A DNA stretch of 64,000 bases from Himantopus leucocephalus (GCA_003993805.1 RSEF01000020.1:3953108-4017107); one strand, 5' to 3'. Shown: positions 1 to 13,515, counted from the first letter of the stretch. A program made the numbers and translations. The notes: generated from the letters alone by a model not told the origin.

Positions 1-148
1 GTCTTATCCTATTAAATCTATTTATATTTCAGCCCTCGTGTTTTCTTGTTTTTCCCCACTTCCCCTTCCCAGGTGGGGAGGGGTCATCGGGTGGGAGAAT
101 AATTGTCTGAACAACAATAAATAGTTGTGAGTTTCTCAAACCATAACA
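1..148 (+). mobile_element. 3' end of a degraded avian endogenous retroviral LTR
   Basis: The first 148 bases resemble the 3' part of a common bird ERV LTR. A CTATTAAA-type stretch is followed by a T-rich segment, CCCTCGTGTTTTCTTG, a pyrimidine tract, a G-rich hairpin-like segment (TGGGGAGGGG) and an end reading AAACCATAACA, which fits a terminal CA. The family match is from memory of avian LTRs and could not be aligned. The left part is cut by the window, so the element may be a solo LTR or the end of a provirus. No viral coding sequence is seen to its right. It is diverged and probably old. Confidence 0.5.
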
Positions 149-3100
149 CTGGTAAATCCCACGGGGTTCACAGTCCCAGCAGTGATGCCCCATCCCTATA
201 TCTTCCATACAGTATGTCTTCTGCCATCAAGTCCTCGAGCCTGGGAGCATTTATCTTCTCCTGGTGGAAATTCAGCACTAATGCCTTCAGCAGGAGCAGA
301 GTTACGCAGCTGGAATGTGCTTCATCCATACCCTGATGCGATGTGCCGTAGCCTTGCCCGTCCATCACTGTTTCCCTTCCGAGTTCTTAGCCACCATCCC
401 CAATTTTTGGTGCAATGTAAATACGTTTGTGCTTTTTCCTTCTACGTAGCTGCACGCTGACACCCACTTATCCACCTCTCTGGAGGAAACGGCCACTATT
501 ACGCTCGTGTTTAGCCCTTGGGAGAATAAATCCGAGCAGGGCGTTGTCAAGAGGGTGTTGAAACAACTTGTGCTCTAGAATCCGACCTTCAAATAATTCG
601 CTTAAGCTTGTGAATGTAGGGGGAGGAGAGCGTACTTCAAGCTATCTGTTTCTGCAGGGCTGAAAGGGGAAAGAAGAGCTTGTTTCTGCCTGCGGTTGCT
701 CCTGAGCTGATTCCCCGGGAGTACTTTGGTGTCAAGTCTCCCTCCCAGATCTCTGCTGACATTATTAGCAATAGTGGTCAGTTAGGTGTCCCGGGAAGGG
801 AGGAAGAGGGACGAACAGAGATGTCAGTTTTAGCATTAGCAGGACAAAAGAAAATTAATGTTTGCTGAGCAGAAAGGATTTAAGAGCCTGGCAGGGAAGG
901 GAGGAGAAGGAAAAAACGTAAGCCTCTAAAGACAGAACTATAGAAAATACTTAATGACGCTTTTTAGGGCTTGCCAAACAAGCAAAACGCATCATAGCAT
1001 TTTCACCTGCTGGCTCACACGGATTTGACTTTTGATTCACGACTATATATCATGTTTTGCAGCCCAGGTTTTAAGCAGGGCCTGAAGGTAAGTGGATCCA
1101 GGGGCCATTGTATTGTCGTGGAGAGGAATGTGGGTTTGTGCTCTCCACAGAGGTGGGAATTTGCAGCAGGTCAGGCCCCGGCTGCTGAGGGATTAGGTCA
1201 GTATCAGCTCTCAGTGCTGCCTTAAGGCAAATTGAATTCTTCACAGCAGAGGGAAAGATGAAGAAGAACAAAAATAAAAATCTCTGCAACTTAACTAATC
1301 ACCTGCCACTAAATAAGGCAGTATGAACTGTTCACCACCTCCACTTTGCTTTGTAACATCACTGCAGTAATTACACGGTGCATTTGATTGGAGCATTTCT
1401 AATCCTTGCAGAATAAAAGCGATTCTGCTCAGCTGTGGCTGTGCCTGGTGTTTGGGTCATCTGGTGGGTCTGAGGTCTTGGTGGTGGGGTCGGTTAGTGG
1501 GTGAGGTGAGCCCAAGGGGATGGTTTTTAGCATGGGGAAAGTGAGTGTGTGTGGGGGGGGTCCAGTGGAGAATCACAGCTTTATCTCACAGGGGTTTCTT
1601 CTCAACTGTGTAATTTCAGAAATTCCTGGTCTGTTGATTTGCATTTGCTGACAGCTGCTCTTGGAGAAGTGGGAAAGAGGCTGCCTCGTCTGAAACAGGT
1701 ACTGGTCCTCTTTGTCACTTGTTGCTTTTTCTTCTCTACTGGGGTAATCCCAGTGACATCCCACCCCAGCTGCTTGCAAGGAGTGCTCTAACTCCTGTTA
1801 AACCCCTGGCTCAAATCCCTGCTTGGCTTAAACTCTGTGGGATGGGTGGCTGCTGAGGGTGGGATTGCAATGGTGCTTTTGCTGGGTGGGTGTCTCTGGC
1901 CTCCATCTCCTGCTAAGCAGAGCTGCTTGCAGAAACCCTACAATGGTCACAGGCTCCCTCTGCTTTGCTTGCAGAAGGTTCACTCTAGATAGAAGATACA
2001 ACTTTCCAGACAGAAAATGACAGGGAAGAAAGCTGCAGGCAGGTTGAAGCCAATGTTCTTGGAACTCTTGAACTAAGAGAAGGCTTAATGGTGACTCTCA
2101 GACAGTGTTTCCTACTGTAGCTCCTCAGAAGAGGTCCCAAGAGAAGAAGGGAAGGGAAGCATCTCACCAGGGATCACCAGCATCAGAACAACTGACTCTT
2201 TCCTTAGCTCTCAGCTGCCTGAAAATAACATGTAGCATGGAGTCTCCTCTGTGATGCTTTGCTTCTCCTGCTCCTGAGGCTGATGATCTTTACCCCCAGC
2301 AACCCCTCCACGCTCTTGCCATAGCTGGCCAGGCTGAGTGCTGGAGGTGGTTAAGGGTAATAAAATGGAAGGGAAAAAAACCAGAGAGCTGTTGTAGCTT
2401 TGCTTTCTCCTCTTGCTTTGCCAGGTCTGTCACAGTGTGGACAACAGCCTGGTGGCCCCACAGAGAATTAATATCTCTATTGCAACAGCTTGGCATCGTT
2501 GCTGAATGCACTGATGAAACCGGTGCCTCTTTCTCACGGGCTTGGTGCCAAGTGGTGCTTGGAGGTCAGGGACCTGTCTGCTAGTGGTGGTGTGGGTACG
2601 TTAAGGCTTGGGCTGAAACAGAGTATTCAGGTTGAACAAGTTTGGTCAGGCGTGCCAGCGTCCTGAGCACTTTCCTTTATGGTCCTGCCAGTTTCACTGA
2701 GGGCTTGCTGAGCTGCGGCCCGGCAGTGGCCGTGCTGGCCACCGCTGCTGAAGGGGGCTGATGCTGATGCATGTGAAGGGGGACACTGTAGAGGACACAA
2801 ATGAACTATTTGAGTTATTTTTCTGCTACCCATGCCCTGCGTTCTGCATGCTGGGTTGATCTACACTGATATGTCTGATCATCGGTGTTTTTGATGACAC
2901 AAATTTGATTTGATGGCTGCCTTGGCATGTCGTGGAAGGCATCAGTTGGTTGGATTTCGAGGAGGGGAAGTGCCTGATTCCCTTGGTGGAGAAGAGGTGG
3001 AAGGGTGTTGGCTGAGTTCTTGAGGGGTTAATGCTGCTGAGGCTTCATTATGTTGTGCGCAATGCGCTTAGAGCCTCGGACAGGAGCCTTTGGGTTATTT

Positions 3101-6100
3101 TTAAATTCACAGCAAACAGAGGTTTCCTGTAGCACCCATTTGCAATGGTCAGAGGACAAATAAGTCTGTGACCCAGGGTGAGCCTGGGGCCAACCAGGTA
3201 TGCACACCTCCAGCGTGTCTCCATCTGGGATTTCTGCAGATTCACTGCTGTGTCCCGCAGCCCCTCCAGGCAGGGGCAGGTCTCGTGCCTCTCCAATGTT
3301 ATGTCAAGAGCTCTTGGTTATCTCCAAATTGGATCTCCCCCAGGCCATATGTAGTGCCACTTCTCACAGATGTGTGAGAGCCAAAGGAAACCACACTAAC
3401 TTTTCTCTTCCAGTGCTGCTCCGTGCCTCTGTCGAGCAGAGACAGCAAAAGCATCAGCTTTCCAGTAATAAGGAATTTATAGCAACCCATTAACTCCAGT
3501 TCCTGTCTTAAGAAATGAAACAAGAGCTGCCTGTGTGAATTAGTAAAAAGAAGCGGGAGAGGATTTCTCTAGATCCCTCCCTACACCTTTGAATTGACAA
3601 ACACGCACCTCAACGCTGCAGCCCTCACGCGCTCCCAGGGGATCTCCCCGGGCCGGGCTCTGCCGGAGCTTTGTCCACCTCTTGAGGCACAATCCCGCCG
3701 AGCCGGGAGGTGTGCCCACGTCTGGCTTCCAAAGGCACTCACGATGTCTGTGCATTCGTGAGAGCTGCAAACTGTGACTTTCTGGTTGTTTTTTTTTTTT
3801 TTTTTTAANGAAACTTCTGTTACACTCTGGGGGTATATGTGTGTTTACATACACACACACACCTGGCTGAGGACTCGAAACCTGTCATGTACAGCAAAAG
3901 GCAAGATTTTGCTCTTTGCCTCAGCAGAGTTGATACTTCAGGACTGGGCATTACTAGGGGATTTGTAAGTGCCCAGTCTGATAACGAGACAAGGCTTCTG
4001 GTGATATCCGCGGCAGCAGACTTAAACCAATATTCATTGCTTTTGGAAGCTTTACTTCCCACTTTATTTCGGATTTAGTTTTTTTTCTTCTGCTTTACGG
4101 TCAGGGATACAAATATCTCCTTGATACAAGGTACCAATATTTTAACGTTAGACTGTTGTGGTCTGGGTATCACAATTTTTTCTTGGAGCGTGATTTAAAG
4201 CACAGCCAACAAAATATTTTTTACTGTGAATACTCGCCACAGCTGTGAGACTTACTGGATATAAATCTGTATTTCTGGTGACTTCACTGTTGCATCCCCC
4301 TCTGTATGCCTCTAAAACACCATCACCAAGAAAATTTAAGACTGTACCAAAGAAGCTTAGCTATAGTGTTTTGTGTTATCTGTTATTTAGTGTCCTGAAA
4401 TGCTGAGTAGGGGCTTCTGGGGAAGAGCTGGGTAGTTTAATCCAGTATACCTGAAGCCTTCAGTGGCTGTTTTTTGAGAGCCTTCATCCCAAGCTGTCAA
4501 ACCTGGCTGTGGAGGGCTGGCGGCACAAGGCAGACCAGAAGTCTCCCACCACAAGTGTCTCTTGGGAATAGCTTAACACGGATGCCAAAGCATCTTATCA
4601 AACCGAGGAATACCTTGTCCACTCTCCAGTTCATGGTAAACCAGCCAGGGATACTGCAGTCCTAAATTCTTCCGGAGCTCTAAGTACAGAATCTGGAGAG
4701 TTGTGTTTCTCCTGAGTATGAAAATACTGTAACTCCTTAAGAAATTAAGACTACTCAAATTAAGCATCACAAGTTCCCCCTTCTTTCCTTCTCCAGAATA
4801 ATCCTTCTCAAAACCCCTTAGAAATGAGTGGGTTTAGGGGGGGTAGTTAGGCTTGCAGAGCACTGAGGGCAACCAGGTCTCGCTGCGATGTGACCCCTTC
4901 CCTTTGGGGTCTGTTCAGTGCTGTAAGTCTCCAGTTCAAGTTCTGCTGGTAACCAGCACTGAGTCATTACACCATCAATGCTGCTTGGATTCTGCACTGA
5001 GAGTTCAAGAGAAGACTTATTTAAAAATTCAGGGCTTTATTCCTTTGCCTGTGGGTGAAATTAAAAAAAAAATAAAAATTAAATGCTAAGCAGTTATCAA
5101 AATTCAGAAGTGTTTCATGTGCCTTGTGATAACTTTACCCCATGTCCTTTTATATTTCTATAATGCCCTTTTCCCTTCTACACTTCTGATTCCCTGGGAA
5201 CTTGAGCAGTGTGGTAGCTCTCTGTTTATGTCCTTGCTAATGAGCCAACACCTCTAACGCTTTCACACTGAAATAGGTGTTTATGTTGCAGATGTTTACG
5301 TAATGTAAGTGGCAAAGGCTCAGTTTTCATACTTCATCCCTAGTGCAGTGAGTTTTCATCCATACAGTCACCTTTATAGCAGCTGAATAACTGCATGGTT
5401 AAACTCTGTTATTCTTAAAGAAGCAGCAGCAGCGCCCTGCGGGGAAGAGGGGACATGGGATGTCTATAAAAACTCAAAATGAAGCCCTCCATGGTCTGCT
5501 TGATCAGACAGCAAATCTAGTCGGAACTAGGAATTCACAGTTTTATTTCCTAGGAAACAGAGGAGTATGTGAACAGAACTCATCCGCGAAACAGCCATCA
5601 TCTTGCCCTTTGTTCCTGTTTTTTCTTAGCATTTTCCCTGTAAGTTCATTCTTGTGTCAAAGCACATTAGAAAGACAAACGCTGTAGGAGAGTGATGTCT
5701 GTTACAGACGAGCTGGTACAACTGGGAACCAGACACTTAATGAGCACTCAAGCTCTCAGAGTGGGAAACTTCCAATTAATATTGATTAAAACAATTTTTC
5801 TTATTGTAAATACTGTAGCATAGTGTACAGTGTCACCAGTGCTTTTCTTGTTGCAGCTGTCATCTTGGTTTTTGTTTACTCATTCAGATCTCAATGGAAA
5901 GATGGTCTTTCGTTGATTCTACAACATTAACAATACTAGTTAACCAGAATACATATGAAAGCAATTAGAAAAATCTTGACCTGCAACAGATGCAGAGCCG
6001 TGCCCAGACTGACTGCTGAATGCACTAAGAAAGGAGCAAAACATTCACCTGCTTTGCTAAAAGCTCAGTAAAAGTGGGAAAAGTCTGGGATGCTGCAAAA

Positions 6101-9100
6101 TAAAACCCAAGTTTGGGGCAGGAGCGACGTGTACGTTCCCATAAACTGTTTATGCACAGGGTTTGTTCTGCGTGTGTTCTCCTGCTCTGTTGGGTTGTCT
6201 TGATACATCATTAAACCAGGTCTCAATAGCCTCGGGGGGGAAAAAGAAATCCCGGTGTTACTTTTAGTGCTGTGTGAGTTGTGTAATACTGAATATACAA
6301 TGAAGGCTAGATGCCTTAACCTTGAGGCTGTGTTTCTAATGTCAAATAAGTTTGGTAAAGGGCTGAGCTTCTGGTGCCTCCTCATGTGTCTGTCGGTGTT
6401 GTTTAGTTCTCACTGTTCTTAATTGCTGATTATTTAAATGCTCGTTTATGGATTTAAAGAGCAAAGATGTTGTGTCCTCATTTGGAAACACTGGACGCGT
6501 GTGACGGGCTGGACTCTGATACTGCTGAGAATATAACCCTGGTCATCTGAATGCTGCTGCAACAGCCTCTTGCGTCTGTACAGTAACATCGCTATCAGGG
6601 CGCTTGACCAGTAAAGCCACCCTTCCTATGGAGCAGAAAGTCCTAAACGTGGGATATCTGTCTCTAAGTCCCTATAACCCGGTCCCTGATTCTCACAGCT
6701 GTATGTCCCAGCTGTAGCTTCCCTTGCATGTAGCTGCTCAGGCCCTGACTCCTGTCCCGCTAAAACTAACCGGGGGGCTTTTCACTAACTGTAGAAACTA
6801 GATCTGGCCCTGAAAGATGGACAAAGGTTTCTAACACTCCTGCTCCTGGTGAGGCTTTTATGCCTTCAGCTATCAAATGTGTACTCTGCTGAGCAGCGTC
6901 ATTAAAGATGCATGAACCGTCAGGATCTCGGTTTCCCGACGGGGCAGGTGTGTGTGCCGCAGCTCCAGCATTAAAAGTCTCCTTGTGATCTTTGACTTCA
7001 AAGGTGGTCAAGACCTGATGAACTCTGAGCATCTCTGAAGTCAGACCGGCCAGGTACAGCTGTCTGGTACACCAATGGAAGGGCGTGCTCGGAGTCAAGG
7101 GGGGGTGATGCTGGCCATTCATGGGCTGCTCTTTGGGGTGCTGGTCCAGGAAACCAACAGTGTGTGGTCGCTCTCAGGAGAGGAGCAGGACCTGAGTGAA
7201 AGCACCAGAGCCATGGGAATGGATGGAGAGAAACTCCCCATGAACAAACTCATCTGGAAAGCAGAAGGTGAATCTGTTCAGGCAGCAGAACTGGGGGACT
7301 GAGCTGGCTTCAAGACGAAGCACGGCTGGTTCCTCTCAAGGGTTCCGTGATGCAAGTGCCTGCCCAAACCAGGGGCTGGGGGTTATGATTCAGGAAACCC
7401 GTTTGCAGTTTCTCTGTTCCAAAGGGCTCTGAGGCCAAGTTTCTCTCTGAGATTGGTTTCAAAAATACATTAAACAGTTGTATGTCTGAACAGATATGCC
7501 AGGCACACCCTGAAAACACTTCAGCTTGTCAAATACCTGAATGCCACAGAGGATTTTATGGCTAAACATTCTGTGCATTTAGTGTAAATCAGATTATTGT
7601 ACAATATTTGCTTAAATGGGTGAGAAAGCTCACAGATGATGACAAAGCACTGATGAGTTTCAAGTGCAGCGCACAGGAGATGTTTGAATTAATTCCCAAT
7701 CAATGGGTGTCCAGTAGAAAATGAAAGGCCATTTAATGGGACCGGTGTGTGATGGTTGGATAGAAACTGTCAGGTTTCTCCTCTGGTATTGCTCTGACCT
7801 TCCCTCTAACCACCACAATCCTCTGCAAAATTGGTGTTTGTTTTAAAAATCAGCATTGCTGTCTGTATTTATCACCAGATTTAATAATGCTGTTATGTTC
7901 CTGTGATGTGGGGGTACATCTTTGGGTCTGGGCTATGTCTGTGCATTTACTACTTTTAACAGATGAAAGAAGTCAGAGGTTAGAGAAACCTGTAGTGCTG
8001 CAGGTGTTTCTTAGGAAGGCATAGACCCCATTTTGCTGATGTACCAAACTTGCTAGCACGGCTCCGATCTGGGTTTCTGTGCAAGTCTCTGTGTTCTCCA
8101 GGTGTAGCCCCCAGGCTGGAGCTTGGGAGCATGACAATTATTTTCCAAATTTCTATCAGCTTTTTGAAATACAGGTGAAGGATCACCCCTGTTCCACAAG
8201 TGAATTATTGGCTGGATGATTTCTTCAGGGCCAGAAACTGAGAAATTCAAGGGCACTATCAGGCGTGATGGCTTATTTCAGTCAAGGGAAGAGAGTGGAC
8301 ATGACTGCAAACAAAATAGCATTGTTTTATCTAAAACCTAAACCATCCTTCAGTGAAGTCCCGTGCCAAGATGTTTTAGGAGCATCTTGCTTTGCCTAAT
8401 GTGATCTTTTCTTTCTAAAAGCCTACAGCACGGACCCTAGGGCTGTCCAGAAACGGCTGTTTTCAGGCAGCCAGAGCGTCTTGCTTCTGATTCAAAGTCC
8501 TTTTGGAGGGTGTTTTTTGAGGTTCCCCTCCTCATGAGTTGCTGTCACTTTTAAACTCCCTAAGATGGCACCTATTGCTAATATGTTAGTCCACGGAGCT
8601 TGTGCTCCACCAGAAGTGTGCCATGCTTTTATGTCTTGGCTGTAAGTTGTGTCTAGCCCTTAAAACATCTTCTCCTCAAAGCTTCTCACAGGCACGGAGA
8701 TACTGGGTTAAACCAGCTTATTTCTGACCTTCAAAATTTCCAGCCAGATGCAGAGTTTGCACCTTGAGACAATCTTTCTAATTAATCTTCCCAACCTGCT
8801 GTGAAGAAGGTAAGTAACAGGCATTAACTGCGGCCTGAGGATTGGAGGAAAGAAACAAGATGCAGAGTTATGATAACAGAAAAGGTTTTCAGCCCTCAAA
8901 CCGTAGGCAGAAAGAAATGCGCTGTTCAGGTGTCTTCCCCCAGAAACTGCTGGAGGTGGCACCTACCCCACACTGTTCTCTGCTCCTCTGCAGGAGGAGG
9001 GAGGCCACAGCAAGGGACTTCAAGCATTAGAAAAGATGTGGGGATTAATTGTGAGATTAAAGCCACTCTAACTGAAGGTCTGCTGCTCTCCGGTGGGCTC

Positions 9101-10152
9101 TGCTCCACTGCAGCGTAATTCTGGCTTGTCGCCGCAGCGTCTGTGCGGAGTTGGGAGGAGGAAACCACCAGCAGAGTAAGCCTCCCCTTCCCTCTAACCC
9201 CCCCAAAAGCCAGCCCCCACGGGATTTCATGCCAAGCACTCAAGTGACCCTATGGGCACGCTCACCTGACACAAGGGCACTGGGAGTGCCTCTAACGAAA
9301 GCTCTCGGCACAGGCACCAGCGACAAGGTGAGGCGAGAGGTGCCCGTTCCATACGCCGAAGGCAGAGGACGAGGAGGAGCGTGCCATTAATAACGGGAAC
9401 ACAGCTTCACACTCGGCACTGGGCGGGCAGCCAGCTCTTAACCACAGGGATTTTAACTTGTAACCTTGCAAGCCGTGGATCTTTGCCCACCAGTCTGCAA
9501 TATTTCTTTTCTGGCAAGGCATGAAATCTTCCATTGGTCAACCTGGTCCTGGCTTTTTATGTGTTTGGAGAGGTTTGTTCTCCAAACCCGTTCCTGGCTC
9601 TTGTGTCTGCAAATGGTTCCTCTGGGAAAGTCCTGGATGCCAACGCTGCAGCATTGCTTTGGGCCGGTGCTGCTGCTGGAGCTGGTACTCAACACTTTGG
9701 TTATAGAGAGAGTTGGCCGTTGTGCCTGCAGAAAAGAGGAGAAATTTGTGGCAGCCTTTGATAAGGGTGAGTTGTACCAATATTGAGCGTTGATTGATTA
9801 ATCTTTTTTACTTCTTTTGGTGTATTTACAAGGTACAAACTGCCATTGGCACCATCCCACATCTTAATTTTTCTGTAGCAGTGAGGATACACTTGGATAA
9901 GTTGTTGGACTGTTGGGAAGTCCTTGTGCCAGTTTACTGGCTCATGTCCAGTTTGGCATAAGCTTTCCTAGCACGGATGGAGTAACGCTCCTCAAGGTCA
10001 GGGCCCCTCCTGCCAGCCTTCACAAAGCTGTTTTTTACCAATTTCATGCTCAAGTATGGAAGATAAGTTACTTCTGACTTCTCTTACTACAGCACTTTTT
10101 CATTCTGGTGTACCACACTGGAGCCAGATCTGTGCACTCTTTTTTTTGCCTC

Positions 10153-10181
10153 AATCAAAGATCTTCATCTGATCTTTGATT
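10153..10181. repeat. Perfect 11-bp inverted repeat with two TCF/LEF-type sites
   Basis: The arms AATCAAAGATC (10153-10163) and GATCTTTGATT (10171-10181) are exact reverse complements separated by a 7-base loop. Each arm contains ATCAAAG/CTTTGAT, which matches the TCF/LEF core motif (A/T)(A/T)CAAAG. It lies about 3.6 kb upstream of the PPP1R16B CpG island. Binding is inferred from the motif only. Confidence 0.45.
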
Positions 10182-10199
10182 TCTTCTCATGGCCTTCTG

Positions 10200-10830
10200 A
10201 AATCAGCATAAACATCCCAGTTCTACCCCTCTGTCTCTTTAGTAGTCCCACATTTCTGCTGCCACTTTCAGCTTTTAGCCAGTGTCCTCCTGTGTCCTCT
10301 TTTTCTCTTATTGATTCCAGCACTTTCCAAGCCCTTGAATCTGTTGTTTGCTTGCTGTTTGTTTTTTTTACAGAGAACAACCAATGTCAGTGGTTTTGCT
10401 CACGTATCTTTCTCTAAGATAGTGTTTCATCACTGTCAGCCCCCTGGTTTGAGCATCATTTCCTTTTCTTGTCCCTTGTTGCTTCCTTCTCGACAACCCA
10501 CACCCCACAGCTGAATCGCTCCTCCCCTGCCACCACCCCACGATTCCCCTTGTGCTGCACCACTGATTTCCTCCCGCTATCTCAATCAAAACCTCTTGCC
10601 CTCTCCGTTAAGCCTGCAAGATTGCCCATTTCCTTCTGTTTCCCCACCTCCATCTCCCACCCTCATCTCCTGCACCCTCCTAGGGCTTTCCATGCCTCCC
10701 CTGCCCAGTTGGCTTTGCCTCCTGCACTAGGCAAGACCCAGTGCTTGAAGCAGCCCACATTCACTGACCGCGACCAACTTCTGCCTTCACTTCTTGTCTC
10801 ACAGCTGGCTTCTTCCCCCAAGCCCGTACT
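10200..10830. other. Strongly pyrimidine-rich block upstream of PPP1R16B
   Basis: The + strand is visibly rich in C and T and poor in G and A over roughly 600 bases. This leaves a 156-codon open frame on the + strand (10469-10939) with no recognisable domain and a composition dominated by Ser, Pro, Leu, Thr and Ala. A good splice-acceptor-like pyrimidine tract ending in TTTACAG precedes 10375. I do not call a gene: the open frame follows from the base skew. An old transposon or an unannotated non-coding exon are alternatives. Confidence 0.35.
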
Positions 10831-11445
10831 GTGCTGGCAGATGTTGCCCATGAGCGCTGCCCAGCAGTGCCCTGCCATGCAGACACTGGAGACCAGGTTG
10901 CTCTCCTGCTTTGCCAAGGTTCGTGCTCGTATGCAGTAGGTTGGTCTACTTGCTTGCCATCAGCCTTGCTTCTTAGTGACAGCAACTCTGAGCTGGAATA
11001 AAATACATTAGGCAGCCTTTCAAGATCATGAAAAGAAAACTTTCCCAGGGAATTAAAACTGTAGAGATGGAAGCGTAAATTGAAGAGGAGAGGGGGAGCA
11101 CCTTCAGCTCGTGCATGGGGCTGCTGGCACAGCTCCTCCTACGGCACTCGGCTCCCGCTGCAGCCTACCTACGCTCAGCCAGGTTCTGTTTTGACAAGCT
11201 GTCACCACGTGAGCGTACGATGAAGCAGCAATCTCAACACGTGCTCTGGATGCCTGCCGAACAAGGACGTGGTTTTTTACTGTCCCCTCACTTCTACATT
11301 TTTAAACTCTCAGCACAGCCCCAGACTGGCAGATCCTTTTGTGCATCTGAGTTAGGGGGTCTGCTCAGTGTCCTTCAATCACTGCAGATTTCTACCCATT
11401 TTGTTAATCCAGAAGACTCAATTGGTTGCCAGCGTCTGGTCTGAC

Positions 11446-11625
11446 CACTGACTGTGTTGCCCAGAGAGGTGGTGGATGTCCCATCCCTGGAAACGTTCCA
11501 GGTCATGCTGGATGGGGCTTTGAGCAACCTGCTCTAGTTGAAGATGTCCCTGCTCATTGCAGGGGGGTTGGACTCGATGACCTTTAAAGGTCCCTTCCAA
11601 ACCAAACCATTCTATGATTCTATAA
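11446..11625 (+). mobile_element. CR1 LINE 3' end (5'-truncated)
   Basis: This is a clear chicken-repeat-1 3' untranslated end. It contains TTGCCCAGAGAGGTGGTGGA, then CCATCCCTGGAAAC, GATGGGGCTTTGAGCAACCT, GCAGGGGGGTTGGACTCGAT and GGTCCCTTCCAA, and ends in ATTCTATGATTCTATA, the octamer repeat diagnostic of CR1 3' termini. Only about 180 bases remain; 5' truncation is normal for CR1. No ORF2 sequence is attached. Divergence from the consensus looks moderate. Confidence 0.93.
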
Positions 11626-13515
11626 TGTATTGTCCTTTTATATTATAAAAGCACCAGAGAAAAATCCTGTTATTCGAGCTGGGTGAGATCGTTCCAGAGA
11701 ATAGTGAACTTCCTAAAGAAAGGAATTTGAGGGACCAAGACTAGCTGTGAAATTGGACTGGACATTGGATGAGGTGGAGATGCTAGGAACTGGGTCTTTG
11801 AAAATACTGGATGTTTTAGTAGCCATTTTTAAGAACCTTCAGTTTTGAAATAACTGAGGGATTTTTTTAAACCTGAATCTTTATAATATTTTTAACTTGT
11901 ACAAAAAAGAAAACTCGATGCAGTGAATTTTGACTGCATTAGAAAACAAACAAATTGTATTTCTATTCTCGCTCCAAATCTTTGTATTGGCAACCAAACC
12001 AAGAGCTTTGATTTGCCAGCAAAAAGGAGGACGATGCAGATGCCCGCAGGCTCTCTCCAACGTGCTCACCCCTCCCTCTGCCCTGAAGATCTCCAACTTC
12101 TCCATTCCAGGGCTCTGGGCACCGCCAAGAGCCTGCTGACGTGGTAGCTGGCCTTATCTTCCCAATCGCAATGCTCATACCCAAATTTGAACAGAAAAGG
12201 AGTCTTCTCTTTCTTTTTTTTTTTTTTTTTNAACTGCTGAGATGCATTTCAGCTCCTTACGCTGACTCAGTGGTCTGGCACGGAGCCAGTTTATGTATGT
12301 GACTCCCCCCATCATTACCAGACGTGCCTCAGAAAGCAGCTGTGCTTACAACACATCTTAAATAAACAGACAACTGAATTATGGACTTCAGAGACTGGTC
12401 CAAAGCTGCTTGGCCCTCCGGCACCCTGGGCTAAGGCTCCGGCTGCCAGACTCGCTCCTTGGAAAGCCTCCTCCACCCTGCGCAGCTCGGGGCTACCAAG
12501 GTCTCTGCCTGGTGAGGATCTAAGCCCCAGATCCGTAACTAACCTTTAACGTGGCTAAAAATTTTCCCATTCCTCCCATGCTGCACCTACAGCCCTGTGG
12601 ATCCAGTGGGGAGGAGGACATGGATGTACTTTCTTCTCATCACCTTTGTTTTCCAGATTTTTGCATGTACAAGTGCAGCAATAAGACAAGTTTTTACAGC
12701 TAAGGCACATCTCCATGTGTCACTTGGTGACTGTTAAAACACAGTTCTGCCTTGTTGCAGCAGTAATATGTGAAATTTGGACAAAGTTCCCAGGCACTCA
12801 TCAGGGTAAACTCCTACCTTCAACAGAATCTCACACTCTGGATGGTCTCTCACTCTTATGTACAGTTACAAAGATCCGGGTTTATTACCCGTAAACACTT
12901 ACCCACACATTGTCCTGTTCAAAGGAGCGACTCACACTTCAAACCAAAAGGCATTTGTTGAGCTAGAACATTTTAGCGAAACCCCCCAGCTCGATGGTCA
13001 GAGCTGTCTCCCCGTTGATCTGTCAGGTCTGAAGGGCCGGAGGCCCTTTCCCAAGGAGGAATAGGGGCCGATGGTGATTAATCTTCCAAACCTTCTGAAA
13101 CCTATTTCACACCGGAAAAAGCAACCCACCCCAGACACAATATCTGACAGCAGCGTGAGGAATCCTCTCTGCTCCGCTCCCAGCCCGTGCGGGGGTGAGC
13201 GCGGGCTCCGGAGTGCCGCTCCCTGGCCCAGGAGGCTTCTTGGCTGCTCTCCCAGCTCTGGTGAGTGGCTTTGACTCCCGGCACAGACTCTTATCTGCCT
13301 CTCTTTGTCCGTCTGTAAAATGGGCATGAGGTATACTTCAGGAATGGAATTTGTTTTCGGCATCAGTCACTGTGCTTTAGAAGCCTGACGTGAATGCTAC
13401 ACTGCATTGGGGGTGGCTCTTAGTTTCTCCTAAAAAAATACTCCCCGTCCCCAGCATCGACTTGCTCTATGGCAAACAGGAACCTGCCGACAGGCTCGGC
13501 TATTTACACCGAAAA
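11626..13515. other. Promoter-proximal upstream flank, no gene recognised
   Basis: This is mixed sequence between the CR1 end and the assembly gap. It contains a T run ending in a single N at 12231. CpG content rises locally around 13150-13280 (GTGCGGGGGTGAGCGCGGGC at about 13187), which may be the left shore of the CpG island that continues past the gap. No protein family is recognisable in any frame. Confidence 0.5.

Larger units (their letters stand above)
149..11445. other. Upstream intergenic DNA, no gene recognised
   Basis: All reading frames here are short and carry no recognisable protein family. There is no CpG island, and no exon could be recognised. In mammals, as I recall, ACTR5 lies upstream of PPP1R16B in the same orientation, so the 3' end of that gene may lie to the left of the window; nothing here resembles an actin-related protein. 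The stretch holds ordinary AT/GC-mixed sequence, an isolated T run of about 20 bases broken by a single N at 3809, a small TG/AC stretch near 3840-3860, and from about 10200 a pyrimidine-rich block. Confidence 0.6.
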
